Of a DNA stretch of 64,000 bases, positions 8,710-17,440 are shown in pieces. A model generated the notes under the pieces. It searched no databases. It was not told where the DNA came from and saw only the letters and a list, made by a program, of their open reading frames with translations. Within the stretch, counting starts at the first letter, position 1. Each line of letters begins with the position of its first letter. Position numbers and translations under genes: made by a program. Location: positions 186,001 to 250,000 of the forward strand of contig JADKAE010000003.1 of the NCBI GenBank assembly GCA_016715405.1, in the 5' to 3' direction. This DNA comes from Saprospiraceae bacterium (GTDB lineage: Bacteria; Bacteroidota; Bacteroidia; Chitinophagales; Saprospiraceae).

Positions 8710-8839
8710 GGTGTTCGTTTTTTTTCGTCAATCAGGAAAAGCCGTATTTCCGGCGGTCTGCAAAATTGCGACTTTTCCGGCAGAGTTAATGAATTGATTC
8801 CTATTTTTTCAAATAACAATGCTGGAGGTTCCTTGTTCA

Positions 8840-8909
8840 GTTCTCTGTTCTCTGTTCTCTGTTCTCTGTTCTCTGTTCTCTGTTCTCTGTTCTCTGTTCT
8901 CTGTTCTCT
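8840..8909. repeat. Heptamer tandem array GTTCTCT, 10 units
   Basis: Ten perfect copies of the 7-bp unit GTTCTCT (complement AGAGAAC). The spacer at 8910-8930 leads into the related array at 8931-9104. The same unit occurs in 10 copies at 22798-22867 and in 29 copies at 29068-29270. Confidence 0.95.
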
Positions 8910-8930
8910 GTAAAGTTTAACTGGCGAACG

Positions 8931-9104
8931 GATAACAGAGAACAGAGAACAGACAACGGATAACAGACAACGGATAACCGACAACGGATAACCGACAACG
9001 GACACCCAACGGACAACCGACAACGGACAACCGACAACGGATAACCGACAACGGACAACAGAGCACGAAAAAAACCGACAACCGACAACCGACAACCGAC
9101 AACA
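8931..9104. repeat. Heptamer array GA(T/C/G)AAC(C/G/A), mixed units
   Basis: Successive 7-mers of the form GANAACN (GATAACA, GAGAACA, GACAACG, GATAACC, GACAACC and so on) fill about 170 bp, broken by one irregular unit near 9002 and one near 9063. It belongs to the same heptamer superfamily as the neighbouring GTTCTCT array. No spacers of CRISPR type are present. Confidence 0.9.
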
Positions 9105-9109
9105 GTAGC

Positions 9110-9117
9110 TACATTTG
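9110..9117 (+). promoter_or_regulatory. -7 promoter box of recR (TACATTTG)
   Basis: TACATTTG ends four bases before the recR ATG at 9122, so the transcript start predicted from this box falls at or next to the start codon. The box borders the heptamer array directly. Confidence 0.55.
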
Positions 9118-9121
9118 TACG

Positions 9122-9733
9122 ATGAACTTCTCCTCCAAGCTACTCGAAGAAGCGGTACAGGCTTTTGCCACCCTGCCGGGCATAGGTAAAAAGACCGCAT
9201 TGCGCCTTGCCCTGCACCTGGTGAACCGCCCTGCGGAGCATGCCGAGCAATTTGCCGAGGCGGTACAAAATATGCGGCGCCATATCAAAAACTGCCAGGT
9301 TTGCCACAATCTTTCCGACGAGCCGGTGTGCACGATCTGTGCCAACCCACGGCGCGACCGCTCGACGGTATGCGTGGTGGAGCACATCCGCGACGTGATG
9401 GCCATCGAAGAGACCGCGCAATACCGCGGCTTGTACCACGTATTGGGCGGCGTCATATCGCCAATAGAAGGCATCGGTCCGCAGGAGCTTCACATGGATA
9501 GCCTGATAGCCCGGGCGGCTTCGGATGAAGTCAAAGAAATCATCATGGCCATCAGTCCCACCATCGAAGGAGAAACCACGATCTTTTACCTATCGAAACA
9601 ACTCAAACCCTTCGACGTAAAAATCAGCCTGATCGCGCGGGGCATATCCTTTGGCGGCGACCTGGAATACGCCGACGAAGTGACGCTGGGCAGGTCTATC
9701 CAGGCCCGCATCCCCTACCGCACGGAAGAATAA
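9122..9733 (+). CDS. recR: Recombination mediator RecR
   Basis: 203 residues, standard length. RecR acts with RecF/RecO to load RecA on gapped DNA. A helix-hairpin-helix segment (LPGIGKKTALRLALHLV) is at about 17-35. The zinc motif CQVCHNLSDEPVCTIC is near 58-73, and the Toprim domain follows (VCVVEHIRDVMAIE, YHVLGGVISPIEGIGP). ATG 9122 gives the canonical N-terminus MNFSSKLLEEAVQ. A GT2 gene starts 5 bp after its stop, suggesting an operon. Confidence 0.96.
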   Translation: MNFSSKLLEEAVQAFATLPGIGKKTALRLALHLVNRPAEHAEQFAEAVQNMRRHIKNCQVCHNLSDEPVCTICANPRRDRSTVCVVEHIRDVMAIEETAQYRGLYHVLGGVISPIEGIGPQELHMDSLIARAASDEVKEIIMAISPTIEGETTIFYLSKQLKPFDVKISLIARGISFGGDLEYADEVTLGRSIQARIPYRTEE

Positions 9734-9738
9734 GCCTT

Positions 9739-11706
9739 ATGAAACTCTCTATCGTTATTGTCAACTACAATGTGAGGTACTTTCTCGAACAGGTGCTGCT
9801 GTCGGTGCGGCGCGCCTGTGCCGGGACGGAAGTGGAAGTATGGGTAGTCGACAACAACTCGGTAGACGATTCCGTGCCGATGGTGAGGGAGAAATTTCCC
9901 GAAGTAAAGCTCATTGCCAACACCGACAACGTCGGTTTTGCCAGGGCCAACAACCAGGCTATTCGCCAGAGCAGCGGCGAATACGTATTGCTGCTCAACC
10001 CCGATACGGTAGTAGAAGAGGACACCTTTGCCAAGTGCATCGCATTTATGGATGCGCATCCTGAAGCGGGAGGGCTTGGCGTGCGCATGATAGACGGAAC
10101 GGGTAAGTTTTTGCGCGAATCCAAGCGCGGTTTTCCGACGCCTTGGGTAGCTTTTTGCAAAACCTTCGGCTTATCGCGGTTATTTCCGCAGTCGCGCAGG
10201 TTCAACCGCTATCACCTCGGTTACCTCGGCGAGCGGGAAGTGCACGAAGTGGACGTGTTGGCCGGCGCCTTCATGTGGCTGCGCCGGTCGGCGCTGGAAA
10301 AGGTAGGCCTGCTCGACGAAGCCTTTTTTATGTACGGCGAAGATATCGACCTCTCTTACCGCATTGTGCTGGCGGGGTATAAAAACTACTACTTTCCGGA
10401 TACCACCATCATTCATTACAAAGGCGAGAGCACCAAAAAGGGGAGCCTCAACTACGTGCGCACCTTTTACCAGGCCATGATCATCTTTGCGCGCAAGCAC
10501 TTCAAAGGCCGGGAAGCGGGATTGTTTGTACTGATGTTGCAGGCGGCCATATACTTCAGGGCTTTCCTTACGCTGGGCCACCAGGTATTGCGTCGGGGTT
10601 ACCTGCCCTTGCTCGACGGTTTGGCCATATACGGCGGACTCGTATTCATCAAGCATTTTTGGGCCAGTTACCATTTTCGCGATCCGGATTACTACGACAC
10701 CTCGGTATTGTACCTCAACTTCCCGCTTTACACCGCTATTTGGCTGTTGAGCATATATTTCAGCGGCGGGTACGACCGCATATTCCGCTTACAACCGCTG
10801 GTGAAAGGGCTTTTAGCCGGCACCGTGTTGCTGGCGGCCGTATATGGCTTTCTCGACCTTGCCTACCGTACCTCCAGGGCGCTCATCTTGCTGGGCGCTG
10901 TGTGGGCCGTAACAGCCACTGTGGGCATTCGGGCGGCTCTGCACCTGATCCTTTTCGGCAACGTAGACATAGGCAGGGAAAAGCCCCGGCGGCTGGTCAT
11001 CGTCGGCACCCTGGAAGAAAGCAGGCGGGTAGAGCAATTGTTGCACCAGGTACAGGTGCAAAAAAACTTAATTGGCTATGTGTCGCCGCAAGCCATGTCG
11101 GATGACGGCGCTTTCCTGGGAGGTTTGTCGCAACTCGGCGAAGTAGTGCAAATATACCATATCGAAGAGCTCATTTTTTGTTCAAAAGACTTGCAGTCGC
11201 AAGACATCATGCGGTGGATGTCGCGCCTTGGGCCTGGTTTCGCCTACAAAATCGTACCTGAAGAAAGTCTGAGCATCATCGGCAGCCATTCCAAAAACTC
11301 GTCGGGAGAGTTATACACCATCGACATCAAGTTCAACATAGCCACTCCTGCAGGCAGGCGCAACAAGCGGCTTTTCGACGTGGCTTTATCGCTCTTCTTA
11401 CTCGCTACCCTACCCTTTCATTTATTGTTTGTAAAAAACCTGTGGGGATTGATTCGCCATATTTTCACGGTGCTGTTGGGCAGGGCCACCTGGGTCGGTT
11501 ACATTGCCCAGCCTACCCCTGATACGGGGCTGCCGCCGCTCAAACCCGGCATTCTCACACCGTTGGATGCGCTGCCTGCCGTGCCGGCCAATCTGGACGT
11601 AGCGAGTCGTCTCAATTTCTTTTATGCCAAAGATTACGATACCTGGCGGGATGTGGAGATTTGTTGGAAGGGGTATGGGGGACTTGGCGAGGGGGAGAGG
11701 GGGTGA
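9739..11706 (+). CDS. GT2 glycosyltransferase fused to membrane and sugar-transferase-like region
   Basis: 655 residues. Residues 1-230 are a family-2 glycosyltransferase (LSIVIVNYNV, VDNNSVDDSV, LLLNPDTVV, MYGEDIDLSYRI). About 255-420 holds membrane segments. About 425-510 is a Rossmann-like domain (RRLVIVGTLEESRRVEQLL) as in polyprenyl-phosphate sugar transferases, followed by RNKRLFDVALSLFLLATLPFHL, which resembles the start of a bacterial sugar transferase, though the usual catalytic block after it is not recognisable. It probably adds sugars to a lipid-linked glycan at the inner membrane. The last residues (GYGGLGEGERG) run into a G-rich repeat, so the natural end may be slightly earlier. 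It starts 5 bp after recR. Confidence 0.85.
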   Translation: MKLSIVIVNYNVRYFLEQVLLSVRRACAGTEVEVWVVDNNSVDDSVPMVREKFPEVKLIANTDNVGFARANNQAIRQSSGEYVLLLNPDTVVEEDTFAKCIAFMDAHPEAGGLGVRMIDGTGKFLRESKRGFPTPWVAFCKTFGLSRLFPQSRRFNRYHLGYLGEREVHEVDVLAGAFMWLRRSALEKVGLLDEAFFMYGEDIDLSYRIVLAGYKNYYFPDTTIIHYKGESTKKGSLNYVRTFYQAMIIFARKHFKGREAGLFVLMLQAAIYFRAFLTLGHQVLRRGYLPLLDGLAIYGGLVFIKHFWASYHFRDPDYYDTSVLYLNFPLYTAIWLLSIYFSGGYDRIFRLQPLVKGLLAGTVLLAAVYGFLDLAYRTSRALILLGAVWAVTATVGIRAALHLILFGNVDIGREKPRRLVIVGTLEESRRVEQLLHQVQVQKNLIGYVSPQAMSDDGAFLGGLSQLGEVVQIYHIEELIFCSKDLQSQDIMRWMSRLGPGFAYKIVPEESLSIIGSHSKNSSGELYTIDIKFNIATPAGRRNKRLFDVALSLFLLATLPFHLLFVKNLWGLIRHIFTVLLGRATWVGYIAQPTPDTGLPPLKPGILTPLDALPAVPANLDVASRLNFFYAKDYDTWRDVEICWKGYGGLGEGERG

Positions 11707-11838
11707 CTTGGCGAGGGGGCGAGGGGGGGACTTGGCGAGGGGGGGAGGGGGGGACTTGGGGAGGGGGAGAGGGGGGGACTTGGCGAGGGGGAGGGGGTGA
11801 CTTGGAGAGGGGGAGAGGGGGAGGGGGGACTTGGGGAG
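11666..11838. repeat. G-rich tandem repeat, about 24-bp unit
   Basis: Imperfect copies of GGGGGACTTGGCGAGGGGGAGAG, about seven of them, overlap the 3' end of the GT2 gene. Runs of four to seven G on the plus strand could form G-quadruplexes. Proline-rich minus-strand reading frames here are by-products of the repeat. Confidence 0.85.
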
Positions 11839-11878
11839 AAAAAAAGTGCCGTTTGAGGGATGATTCCCTAAACGGCAC
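11838..11878 (-). terminator. Intrinsic terminator for the OmpA-barrel gene
   Basis: The stem GTGCCGTTT (11846-11854) pairs with AAACGGCAC (11870-11878); inner bases GAGGGA/TCCCT extend it. On the minus strand it is followed by seven T residues. Confidence 0.8.
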
Positions 11879-11917
11879 CACTAAAAAATCACTGACTATT
11901 CCGGGGTTATAAGAAAA

Positions 11918-13950
11918 TTATTTCTTGGGAATTATATCAATTATTACGGTTCTATTGTAGGCGCGTTCTTCGGGGAGCGTGTTTTCAAAAGGAGATAAGA
12001 GTTCATCTTCGCCTATACCGTAAACTTCAAATTTTACATCATTTCTTCCGGCTCTCGAAAGGCCGTCTTTCAAAATAGCCATCACTTCATTGGCACGGGC
12101 CTGCGACAATTTCTGGTTGTAGGTTTCATCGCCGGTGATATCCGTATGGCCGTGGATAATAACCGTTCCGCCTTGGGGAATTTTAGGTACAAGTACGGTG
12201 GTGAGGTATTTTTCATAAATAGAGATAGCTTTTGATTCATCGAATTCAAAAATAACGCTGAATCGCATGCCTTCTTCGTTTTGGGGGGGAGTCCAAAGTA
12301 CCATGTGTACTGAGGTTTCCTTTTTCACTGTGGGGCCGCTCTTAGCAATCCCCATCATAGTGACCAGATATTGTCCTTCGGGGCGGGTACCCAAAATAGC
12401 TTTTCCGGGAATCCGGACTTGCTCCTTGGTGTAGGGCCCAAAAACCTGTACTTTACCTTGTTCGTCCTTGATTTCCATCCACCAGGAAGAGAATGCTTCA
12501 CGCGCGCCTTCCACATTAAAAGTGACATAGCTATCGAGCGGTGCTTCTTGCAGGGCAACGATTTCCACCGGTTTAAATTTGGCATCGGCGCCACTTTGAA
12601 ATTCCATTAACAGGGCAGGAGAATTACTCTCAATAGACACCCTGCGGTCGCCTTCGCGGAGGAGTTTAAGGTCTGTGGTAGCTCCCGGCTGTTCACCAGG
12701 AACGAGGGGTTTGTCACGGCCTTCCACATTAATCCTCGTATCGTTGATACCCCACACTTCTGTGAGATATTCTTTGATAGATTCGGCCATTTCCCTTCCA
12801 TCTTCCGGACCTTTTTCAGAAGATCCGACAAGCGTAATGGTTGAAGAAGGATTTTTGCCGAGGCGGTCGCCGACAATATTCAGCACATTATAGTACACCT
12901 TCATTTCTCGTGATGAGCGGCCCGACAATTTCTTCGGTGTGTACTCTTCCAACTGGTCCTCTCTGAAACCTTTGATCTGATTTTTAGTAAGCAACACATA
13001 GCGATCAGGTATCTCCGTAGATCCCAGATTGAAATATACGTAGTTGCGCAGCGGGAATGTTTCCCTTACCCTGCGTTCGGTCGGAATATTTTTGGGAGAG
13101 ACGACAGAAAACCTTACGTCTTCCGTATAGGGTACCAACGCATCGGTAGTAGTTAACACCTTACTTTCGCGGCCCACCCCAAACTTAAGGGCTGCGCCTG
13201 CTCTCAGGGTTGTAATATTCCAGGTTTCTATGGACCGTGGAGACTGGCCTAAATACGGTTGAAAAGACACAAAAGGCGAGAGCACCACTTGGAGGCGATG
13301 ATTTTGCGACGAAAGCGGGATATCGTATCCTGCTCCAAGTTGCAGAGAGATCAGCGTTTTATTCACATTGCTCAGATCCCCTTCACGTCTGGGGTCGGTT
13401 CCTGGTCTGGGAAAGCGGGATTAATGCCCAATTTGTAAATAAAAGATTTCTCCACATTGAAAGCAAAACGCGGACCCAGGAAGAAATAGAAACCTTCTCC
13501 GAACGGCTGCAGGCGAAGGCTCGGCGCTACCGAAACATAGCCCAGTCTGGTTGATAAATCGGCCGGACAGTTGCAGGGAGTTGTTTGTTGATCAAATGTA
13601 CTTTTGCGGCTGTCGTAGCCTACCTGCAGCATAACGCCTACCCCTTTATTGGGTGCATGATACTCCAGAAGCGGGCCTGCATATAGCCCCACGCCTTGGC
13701 CATTGTGAAAGGCAACGGGCGATGAAAAATCTGCATTCAGTTGTTGCGTAGAACCGCGATAAAAATTAAAATTAGCGCCGGCTGCTTCGCCAAACCAAAA
13801 AGATGGTTTAGTATACGGGTATTGCTGTGCCTGAAGGGGCGACTGCAAACCGGCCAGTATCAAAGCGCATAAGACAACGCTTTTTATAATCAGTTGAAAA
13901 GGGCGGCATACAAAATGTAATCCCTTATTCAAACAAGATGGATCTTTCAT
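11918..13950 (-). CDS. Outer-membrane barrel protein with OmpA domain (frameshifted)
   Basis: The N-terminal part (13950-13372) has a signal peptide ending LQAQQ and beta-barrel-like repeats (WFGEAAGANFNFY, GVGLYAGPLLEYH, FYFFLGPRFAFNVEKSF). The second frame (13366-11918) continues the barrel (LISLQLGAGYDIPL) and ends with an OmpA peptidoglycan-binding domain (IHGHTDITGDETYNQKLSQARANEVM). The frames join if CCCC at 13378-13381 is read as five C, giving DVKGDLSNVNKTL; this is a homopolymer deletion. Start 13950 (MKDPSC) is preferred over 13980 because it clears the upstream stop. Likely role: anchors the outer membrane to the cell wall. Co-transcribed with the ice-binding lipoprotein gene. Confidence 0.82.
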
Positions 13951-13963
13951 ATCATTAATAATT

Positions 13964-15013
13964 TTAAGGTTTGTTGACAATATTCGTACTCATAGAAATC
14001 GAACCATTACTTGCAAGCAACCTGCCCACAACTGTAGCGCCGGGATTCACCGTGATAGAATTAAGTGCCATCACATTTCCAATAAATGAAGTACCTGTTC
14101 CAATGGTAGCTGAAACGCCCGTTTGCCAGAATACATTTTTGGCCTGAGCGCCTCCTGTAAGTATAATATTTCCTCCTGTGCCGCCCACAGTGGTAAGGTT
14201 GGAGGCAATTTGGAAGATCCAAACGGCATTCGCATCACCTCTGGCATCCAGCGTTAGATTGCCTGTTTGCACCAAAAGTGTAGAAGATGACTTGTAAATG
14301 CCGGGAGTAAGTGTGCGACCGCCCTGATCGCCGGATATAATGGCGGATGAGGGAGAGGTGGCTACCTCAGCAAAAAGATACGCATCGGCCAGGTCTTTTT
14401 TGGCTTCTGCCAGCATGGCAGCTACGCCCACCGGGAGCACATCATCAGACGCATAAATCGATCCGTTCACCACGATACCCGGAGGAAATCCGGTAATTGC
14501 AGCATGAAGACCTGGGCTTAGCCCTACATCCATATTCCGGATTTCGCTAAAACCGAGATTATTGATACTTGTGCCGGCAATAACTCCGAATTGGGCAGCC
14601 GTCTTGAGGTCGGCGCCGGCGGCGCCGGTAACAAACGTCCATACATAATCAGTCTGTAAAGCATTTCCCGTGGCGTCCTTCACCGATGTAGTAACCGTAC
14701 CCGTATAAGTAGTATTAGAGGTGAGCGAACCCGAAGGGATAAAAAATGCGGTGGAATCATTGTACGAAAATGTACCGGAAACCAATGACGTTCCCACGAG
14801 TGTAAATGATGCCTGATTAATTGTAGCGGGATTCATCCTTTCGTTAAACGTGACGGTAATTACTTTATCGAGCGGCACACCTGTAGCGCCGTTTTCAGGG
14901 CTTGTTGACAAGACAACCGGGCACACGCCGATGATTTCCTTAAAATCATCTTTTTGACACCCGGTGATTAATACAACCATCACAATCGCGAAGGTTGTTA
15001 GTAGATTTTTCAT
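13964..15013 (-). CDS. Ice-binding family (DUF3494) lipoprotein with Ig-like domain
   Basis: 349 residues. Lipoprotein signal with lipobox around LITGC at residue 19. Residues about 30-130 form a Big_5-type Ig-like domain (STSPENGATGVPLDKVITVTFNERM). About 135-349 is a DUF3494 beta-solenoid (AAQFGVIAGTSINNLG, GNLTLDARGDANAVWIFQIAS, NVFWQTGVSATIGTGTSFIGNVMA), the fold of bacterial ice-binding proteins. The same fold is also used for adhesion, so ice binding is not proven. Promoter motif at 15100-15117 with a -7-like box CAATTTTA at 15059-15052. Confidence 0.9.
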   Translation of the reverse strand: MKNLLTTFAIVMVVLITGCQKDDFKEIIGVCPVVLSTSPENGATGVPLDKVITVTFNERMNPATINQASFTLVGTSLVSGTFSYNDSTAFFIPSGSLTSNTTYTGTVTTSVKDATGNALQTDYVWTFVTGAAGADLKTAAQFGVIAGTSINNLGFSEIRNMDVGLSPGLHAAITGFPPGIVVNGSIYASDDVLPVGVAAMLAEAKKDLADAYLFAEVATSPSSAIISGDQGGRTLTPGIYKSSSTLLVQTGNLTLDARGDANAVWIFQIASNLTTVGGTGGNIILTGGAQAKNVFWQTGVSATIGTGTSFIGNVMALNSITVNPGATVVGRLLASNGSISMSTNIVNKP

Positions 15014-15099
15014 CTTTTTATATTTAAAAAAGTGAGAGAATTTTCACAGTATAAAATTGGACTATTTCACAAAATAAAGCGTTACAAAACAGAACAAGA

Positions 15100-15117
15100 G
15101 AATTATATAATTCACAT
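15100..15117 (-). promoter_or_regulatory. Regulon motif, site 1 (ice-binding gene)
   Basis: Minus-strand ATGTGAATTATATAATTC matches GTGTGAATnnTrTAAtTy. Exactly 40 bp downstream comes CAATTTTA, a weak -7 box. The start codon is at 15013. Confidence 0.6.
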
Positions 15118-15140
15118 TATTTTTACATATTTTGAAAAAT

Positions 15141-15174
15141 AAAAAACCGCCCTAAAAAGCAGTAGGACGGTTTT
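15141..15174 (-). terminator. Terminator of the 15208 barrel gene
   Basis: AAAACCGCCCTA pairs with TAGGACGGTTTT (one C-A mismatch) around an 8-nt loop. On the minus strand it ends in TTTTTTATTTTT. Confidence 0.75.
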
Positions 15175-15207
15175 GAAAAAAACGTTCTTGGGAAATTACT
15201 CAGAATA

Positions 15208-15846
15208 CTAAAAAATCCGATAGCCTAATGTTGCTTGTATCCAGGCATTTTTGTACCGGGGTGTAGAAGATGTACCGTCACCATGATTAGTAGAGAGATC
15301 CCAACCGGCTCTTGCCCCTATTACCAGGTGATTTACATTTACATCCAGACCAGCTATAACTCCTAATATGTTTTTGCGGATATTATCATTCTCAAATTCC
15401 TGAATCTGTTCAATATTGCTGTTTTCCGTATTAAATACGTCCTTTTGTTGCAACAGATAAGAGAATTGAGGTCCTACCAGTACAGTCACATACCTGATGG
15501 GTTTGATAGCTATTAACAGCGGCACATCAATAAAATTGGAAGTGCGGGTTAGGCCATAGGTATTGCCCAGCAGTCTGCCTGTTGCTTTAAAACCTTTCTG
15601 GGAATACAACAATTCCGGTTGAATACCCAGGACACTGCCGATAGGGATTGAAAAGAAAACCCCACCTGCGAACCCGAGCTTAGCGTCGGCATTAAATTCT
15701 TCGCCTTTCGTGTCATATACATTCGCCAAATTGGCGCCTGCTTTGAGGCCTATATGGAATTGTCTGCGTTCATCATCGCTTCCCTGTGCAATAGCGTAGT
15801 TGGCCATAAAGACAACAGCTAGTATCAATAAGATTGTATTTTTCAT
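15208..15846 (-). CDS. Outer-membrane beta-barrel protein (PorT/porin-like)
   Basis: 212 residues. Signal peptide MKNTILLILAVVFMANYAIAQ. The rest has the alternating pattern of an eight-strand-type barrel (FHIGLKAGANLANVYD, LGFAGGVFFSIPIG, GIQPELLYSQKGFKATG, FIDVPLLIAIKPI, VLVGPQFSYLLQQKD) and ends in an aromatic C-terminus (LGYRIF) typical of Bam-inserted proteins. It is a paralogue of the gene at 19557. It follows the 15907-16343 gene by about 60 bp and may share its motif-bearing promoter. Confidence 0.85.
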   Translation of the reverse strand: MKNTILLILAVVFMANYAIAQGSDDERRQFHIGLKAGANLANVYDTKGEEFNADAKLGFAGGVFFSIPIGSVLGIQPELLYSQKGFKATGRLLGNTYGLTRTSNFIDVPLLIAIKPIRYVTVLVGPQFSYLLQQKDVFNTENSNIEQIQEFENDNIRKNILGVIAGLDVNVNHLVIGARAGWDLSTNHGDGTSSTPRYKNAWIQATLGYRIF

Positions 15847-15906
15847 TTTTTTGTTCTTTAAAAACCGTGAGCTCTTTCTCTGATAAAGAGATTGATATAC
15901 AACTTG

Positions 15907-16343
15907 TTAGTTGTTTTTTACCGTCAAATCCTGTAGCGCATTGCCCAATTGATCCATATCCTGTTGAATTCGGATTTAAATGTTTCCCATTGGTCTTTGC
16001 CTTCTACCTTATAGTCTTCTAATTTCTTCTTCATATCGCTGTTTTTCCTTTCGAGTTCAGCGATCTTCAGTTTGTATTCGGCTTTAGCCTCTGCTTTTTC
16101 CGTTTCGATCCTTGCATTAAAATCAGCGATGCTTTTATTGTTTGCGGCTATCCTTTCTGCCGTCTGTTTCTTGTAAACTTCCACATCTTCGAGATAATCC
16201 TGTCTGGCCTGGTCTAAATCTTCCTGGGCCTCTGCTGCATTAGTTTCCGCATTTTCCACTTTCTGGGAGGGGTTATCACAGTTGGTAAACAGGACGGCCG
16301 TACCAAAAAGTAATGCTGTAATTACTAAAATTGATTTTTTCAT
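15907..16343 (-). CDS. Coiled-coil lipoprotein-like protein (frameshifted at 3' end)
   Basis: N-terminal lipoprotein signal (MKKSILVITALLFGTAVLFTNC, Cys 22), then a long charged helix from about 30 to 130 (ENAETNAAEAQEDLDQARQD, ERKNSDMKKKLEDYKVEGKD), a probable coiled coil. The raw frame ends at 15924 with the odd tail RIWINWAMRYRI. One extra G at 15960-15961 instead gives NRDMDQLGNALQDLTVKNN and a stop at 15907, a far more natural end. Periplasmic, role unknown. Its promoter carries regulon motif site 2. Confidence 0.75.
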
Positions 16344-16449
16344 TTGTGCTTTGTTTTATTTCCACACTTAGCGGAATAGAAATGAATGAATTCTAACAAT
16401 GCAAAGATCGGGATCTTTTACAAGCTAAACATTACACATAAAATGAATA

Positions 16450-16467
16450 GATTTACATATTTAACAC
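16450..16467 (-). promoter_or_regulatory. Regulon motif, site 2 (16343 gene)
   Basis: Minus-strand GTGTTAAATATGTAAATC is the most diverged copy, but its -7 box GATCTTTG (16409-16402) is one of the best and lies at the same 40-bp spacing. It overlaps the last codons of the upstream AraC gene. Confidence 0.5.
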
Positions 16468-17022
16468 CTTTTTCAAATTGCTCTTTCGTACATTCTGGAG
16501 GTTCTTATAAAAAGAGGGTGAAAGACCGGTGATTTTTTTGAACTGGTTGGATAAGTGGGCCACACTGCTGTATTGCAGTTTATACGAAATATGGGTAAGA
16601 TTCAGCTCATCATATAAAAGTAATTCTTTTGCCCGCTCAATTTTATTGATAATAATAAATTGCTGGATTGTGATTCCTTTTACTTCTGAAAATATTTTTG
16701 AAAGGGAAGCGTAATTGCAATTCAATTTTCCGGCGAGGTAATCTGAAAAACTCACATCGGGCAATTCATCGGAATAATAGATCATCTCAATAATAATATT
16801 TTTAACCTCATCAATAAGGATACTATTTTTATCGTCCATTAATTCCAACCCCGACTTCAGCAAATCTTTTCGAAATCGTTCTCGTTGTTGTTCTGTGATA
16901 ACTCCGACAATTTCAACCATACCCAGTTCAATATTTCCATAATCAAGGCCTAATTTATCCAATTCGTCTTTTACCAGCATTTTACATCTCAGACTGACCA
17001 TGTATTTGATGTATAGTTTCAT
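16453..17022 (-). CDS. AraC-family transcriptional regulator, copy 1
   Basis: 189 residues. The C-terminal 100 residues are an AraC-type double helix-turn-helix (LSKIFSEVKGITIQQFIIINKIERAKELLL, THISYKLQYSSVAHLSNQFKKITGLSPSFYK). The N-terminal 70 residues (MKLYIKYMVSLRCKMLVKDELDKLGL) form a small domain found with this regulator type in Bacteroidota; it has no obvious ligand pocket. It is a clear paralogue of 22109-22672. Located in the middle of the envelope/stress island, it is the natural candidate to bind the shared promoter motif. It follows the cupin gene by 12 bp. Confidence 0.88.
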   Translation of the reverse strand: MKLYIKYMVSLRCKMLVKDELDKLGLDYGNIELGMVEIVGVITEQQRERFRKDLLKSGLELMDDKNSILIDEVKNIIIEMIYYSDELPDVSFSDYLAGKLNCNYASLSKIFSEVKGITIQQFIIINKIERAKELLLYDELNLTHISYKLQYSSVAHLSNQFKKITGLSPSFYKNLQNVRKSNLKKVLNM

Positions 17023-17034
17023 GATATTGGCCCG

Positions 17035-17373
17035 CTATTCATATCCACTTTTGATAATAGTAGAGATCATTTTAAACCTTTCATTTGCCTTTATGGTATT
17101 GCGCGTATGCGCAGGAATGATAATAGAATCGCCTGTATTAAGCAGATTGGATTTATCATCGATCAGCACTTCTGCCTTTCCGTCAATGACTTGAATAAAC
17201 GTATCAAAAGGAGAAATTTTTTCTGTCAAAGCCTCTCCCGAATCGAACGATACGGCACTCACATTACCTGTCGTTTTCTTGATTATAGTCTTGATAACCA
17301 CTGAATTGGGCACATACTCTATAATCTCAACGATGATAAAAACTTTCGATTTTTCGTAATCATGGTGTCCCAT
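17035..17373 (-). CDS. Small cupin-domain protein
   Basis: 112 residues, one cupin fold: FDTFIQVIDGKAEVLIDDKS, then LLNTGDSIIIPAHTRNTIKANERFKM, which carries the usual G-D-x-I-x-I-P-A-x-x turn. The metal-binding histidines are only partly conserved (one His in PAHTRN), so it may be a ligand-sensing rather than catalytic cupin. It lies 12 bp before AraC copy 1 on the same strand, so the pair may form a sensor-regulator unit (inference). Confidence 0.78.
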   Translation of the reverse strand: MGHHDYEKSKVFIIVEIIEYVPNSVVIKTIIKKTTGNVSAVSFDSGEALTEKISPFDTFIQVIDGKAEVLIDDKSNLLNTGDSIIIPAHTRNTIKANERFKMISTIIKSGYE

Positions 17374-17440
17374 TTGAGATTTGATTTAAAAAAGATTGCT
17401 TAATCCTATTCAATTCCCACTACATCAACACATTCTCCAG

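Noticed and set aside
7495..8913. 472-codon plus-strand frame opposite pdhC
   Set aside because: It mirrors the E2 gene on the other strand, runs into the heptamer array and gives no domain; the E2 frame has all expected motifs.
8840..9104. CRISPR array
   Set aside because: Units are 7 bp and contiguous, with no unique spacers and no cas genes in the window.
8679..9200. Minus-strand frames rich in LSVVGCPLSV
   Set aside because: Direct translation of the heptamer arrays; no start context or non-repeat core.
11612..11881. Proline-rich minus-strand protein (PPRQVPPSPP)
   Set aside because: By-product of the G-rich tandem repeat and overlapping terminator.
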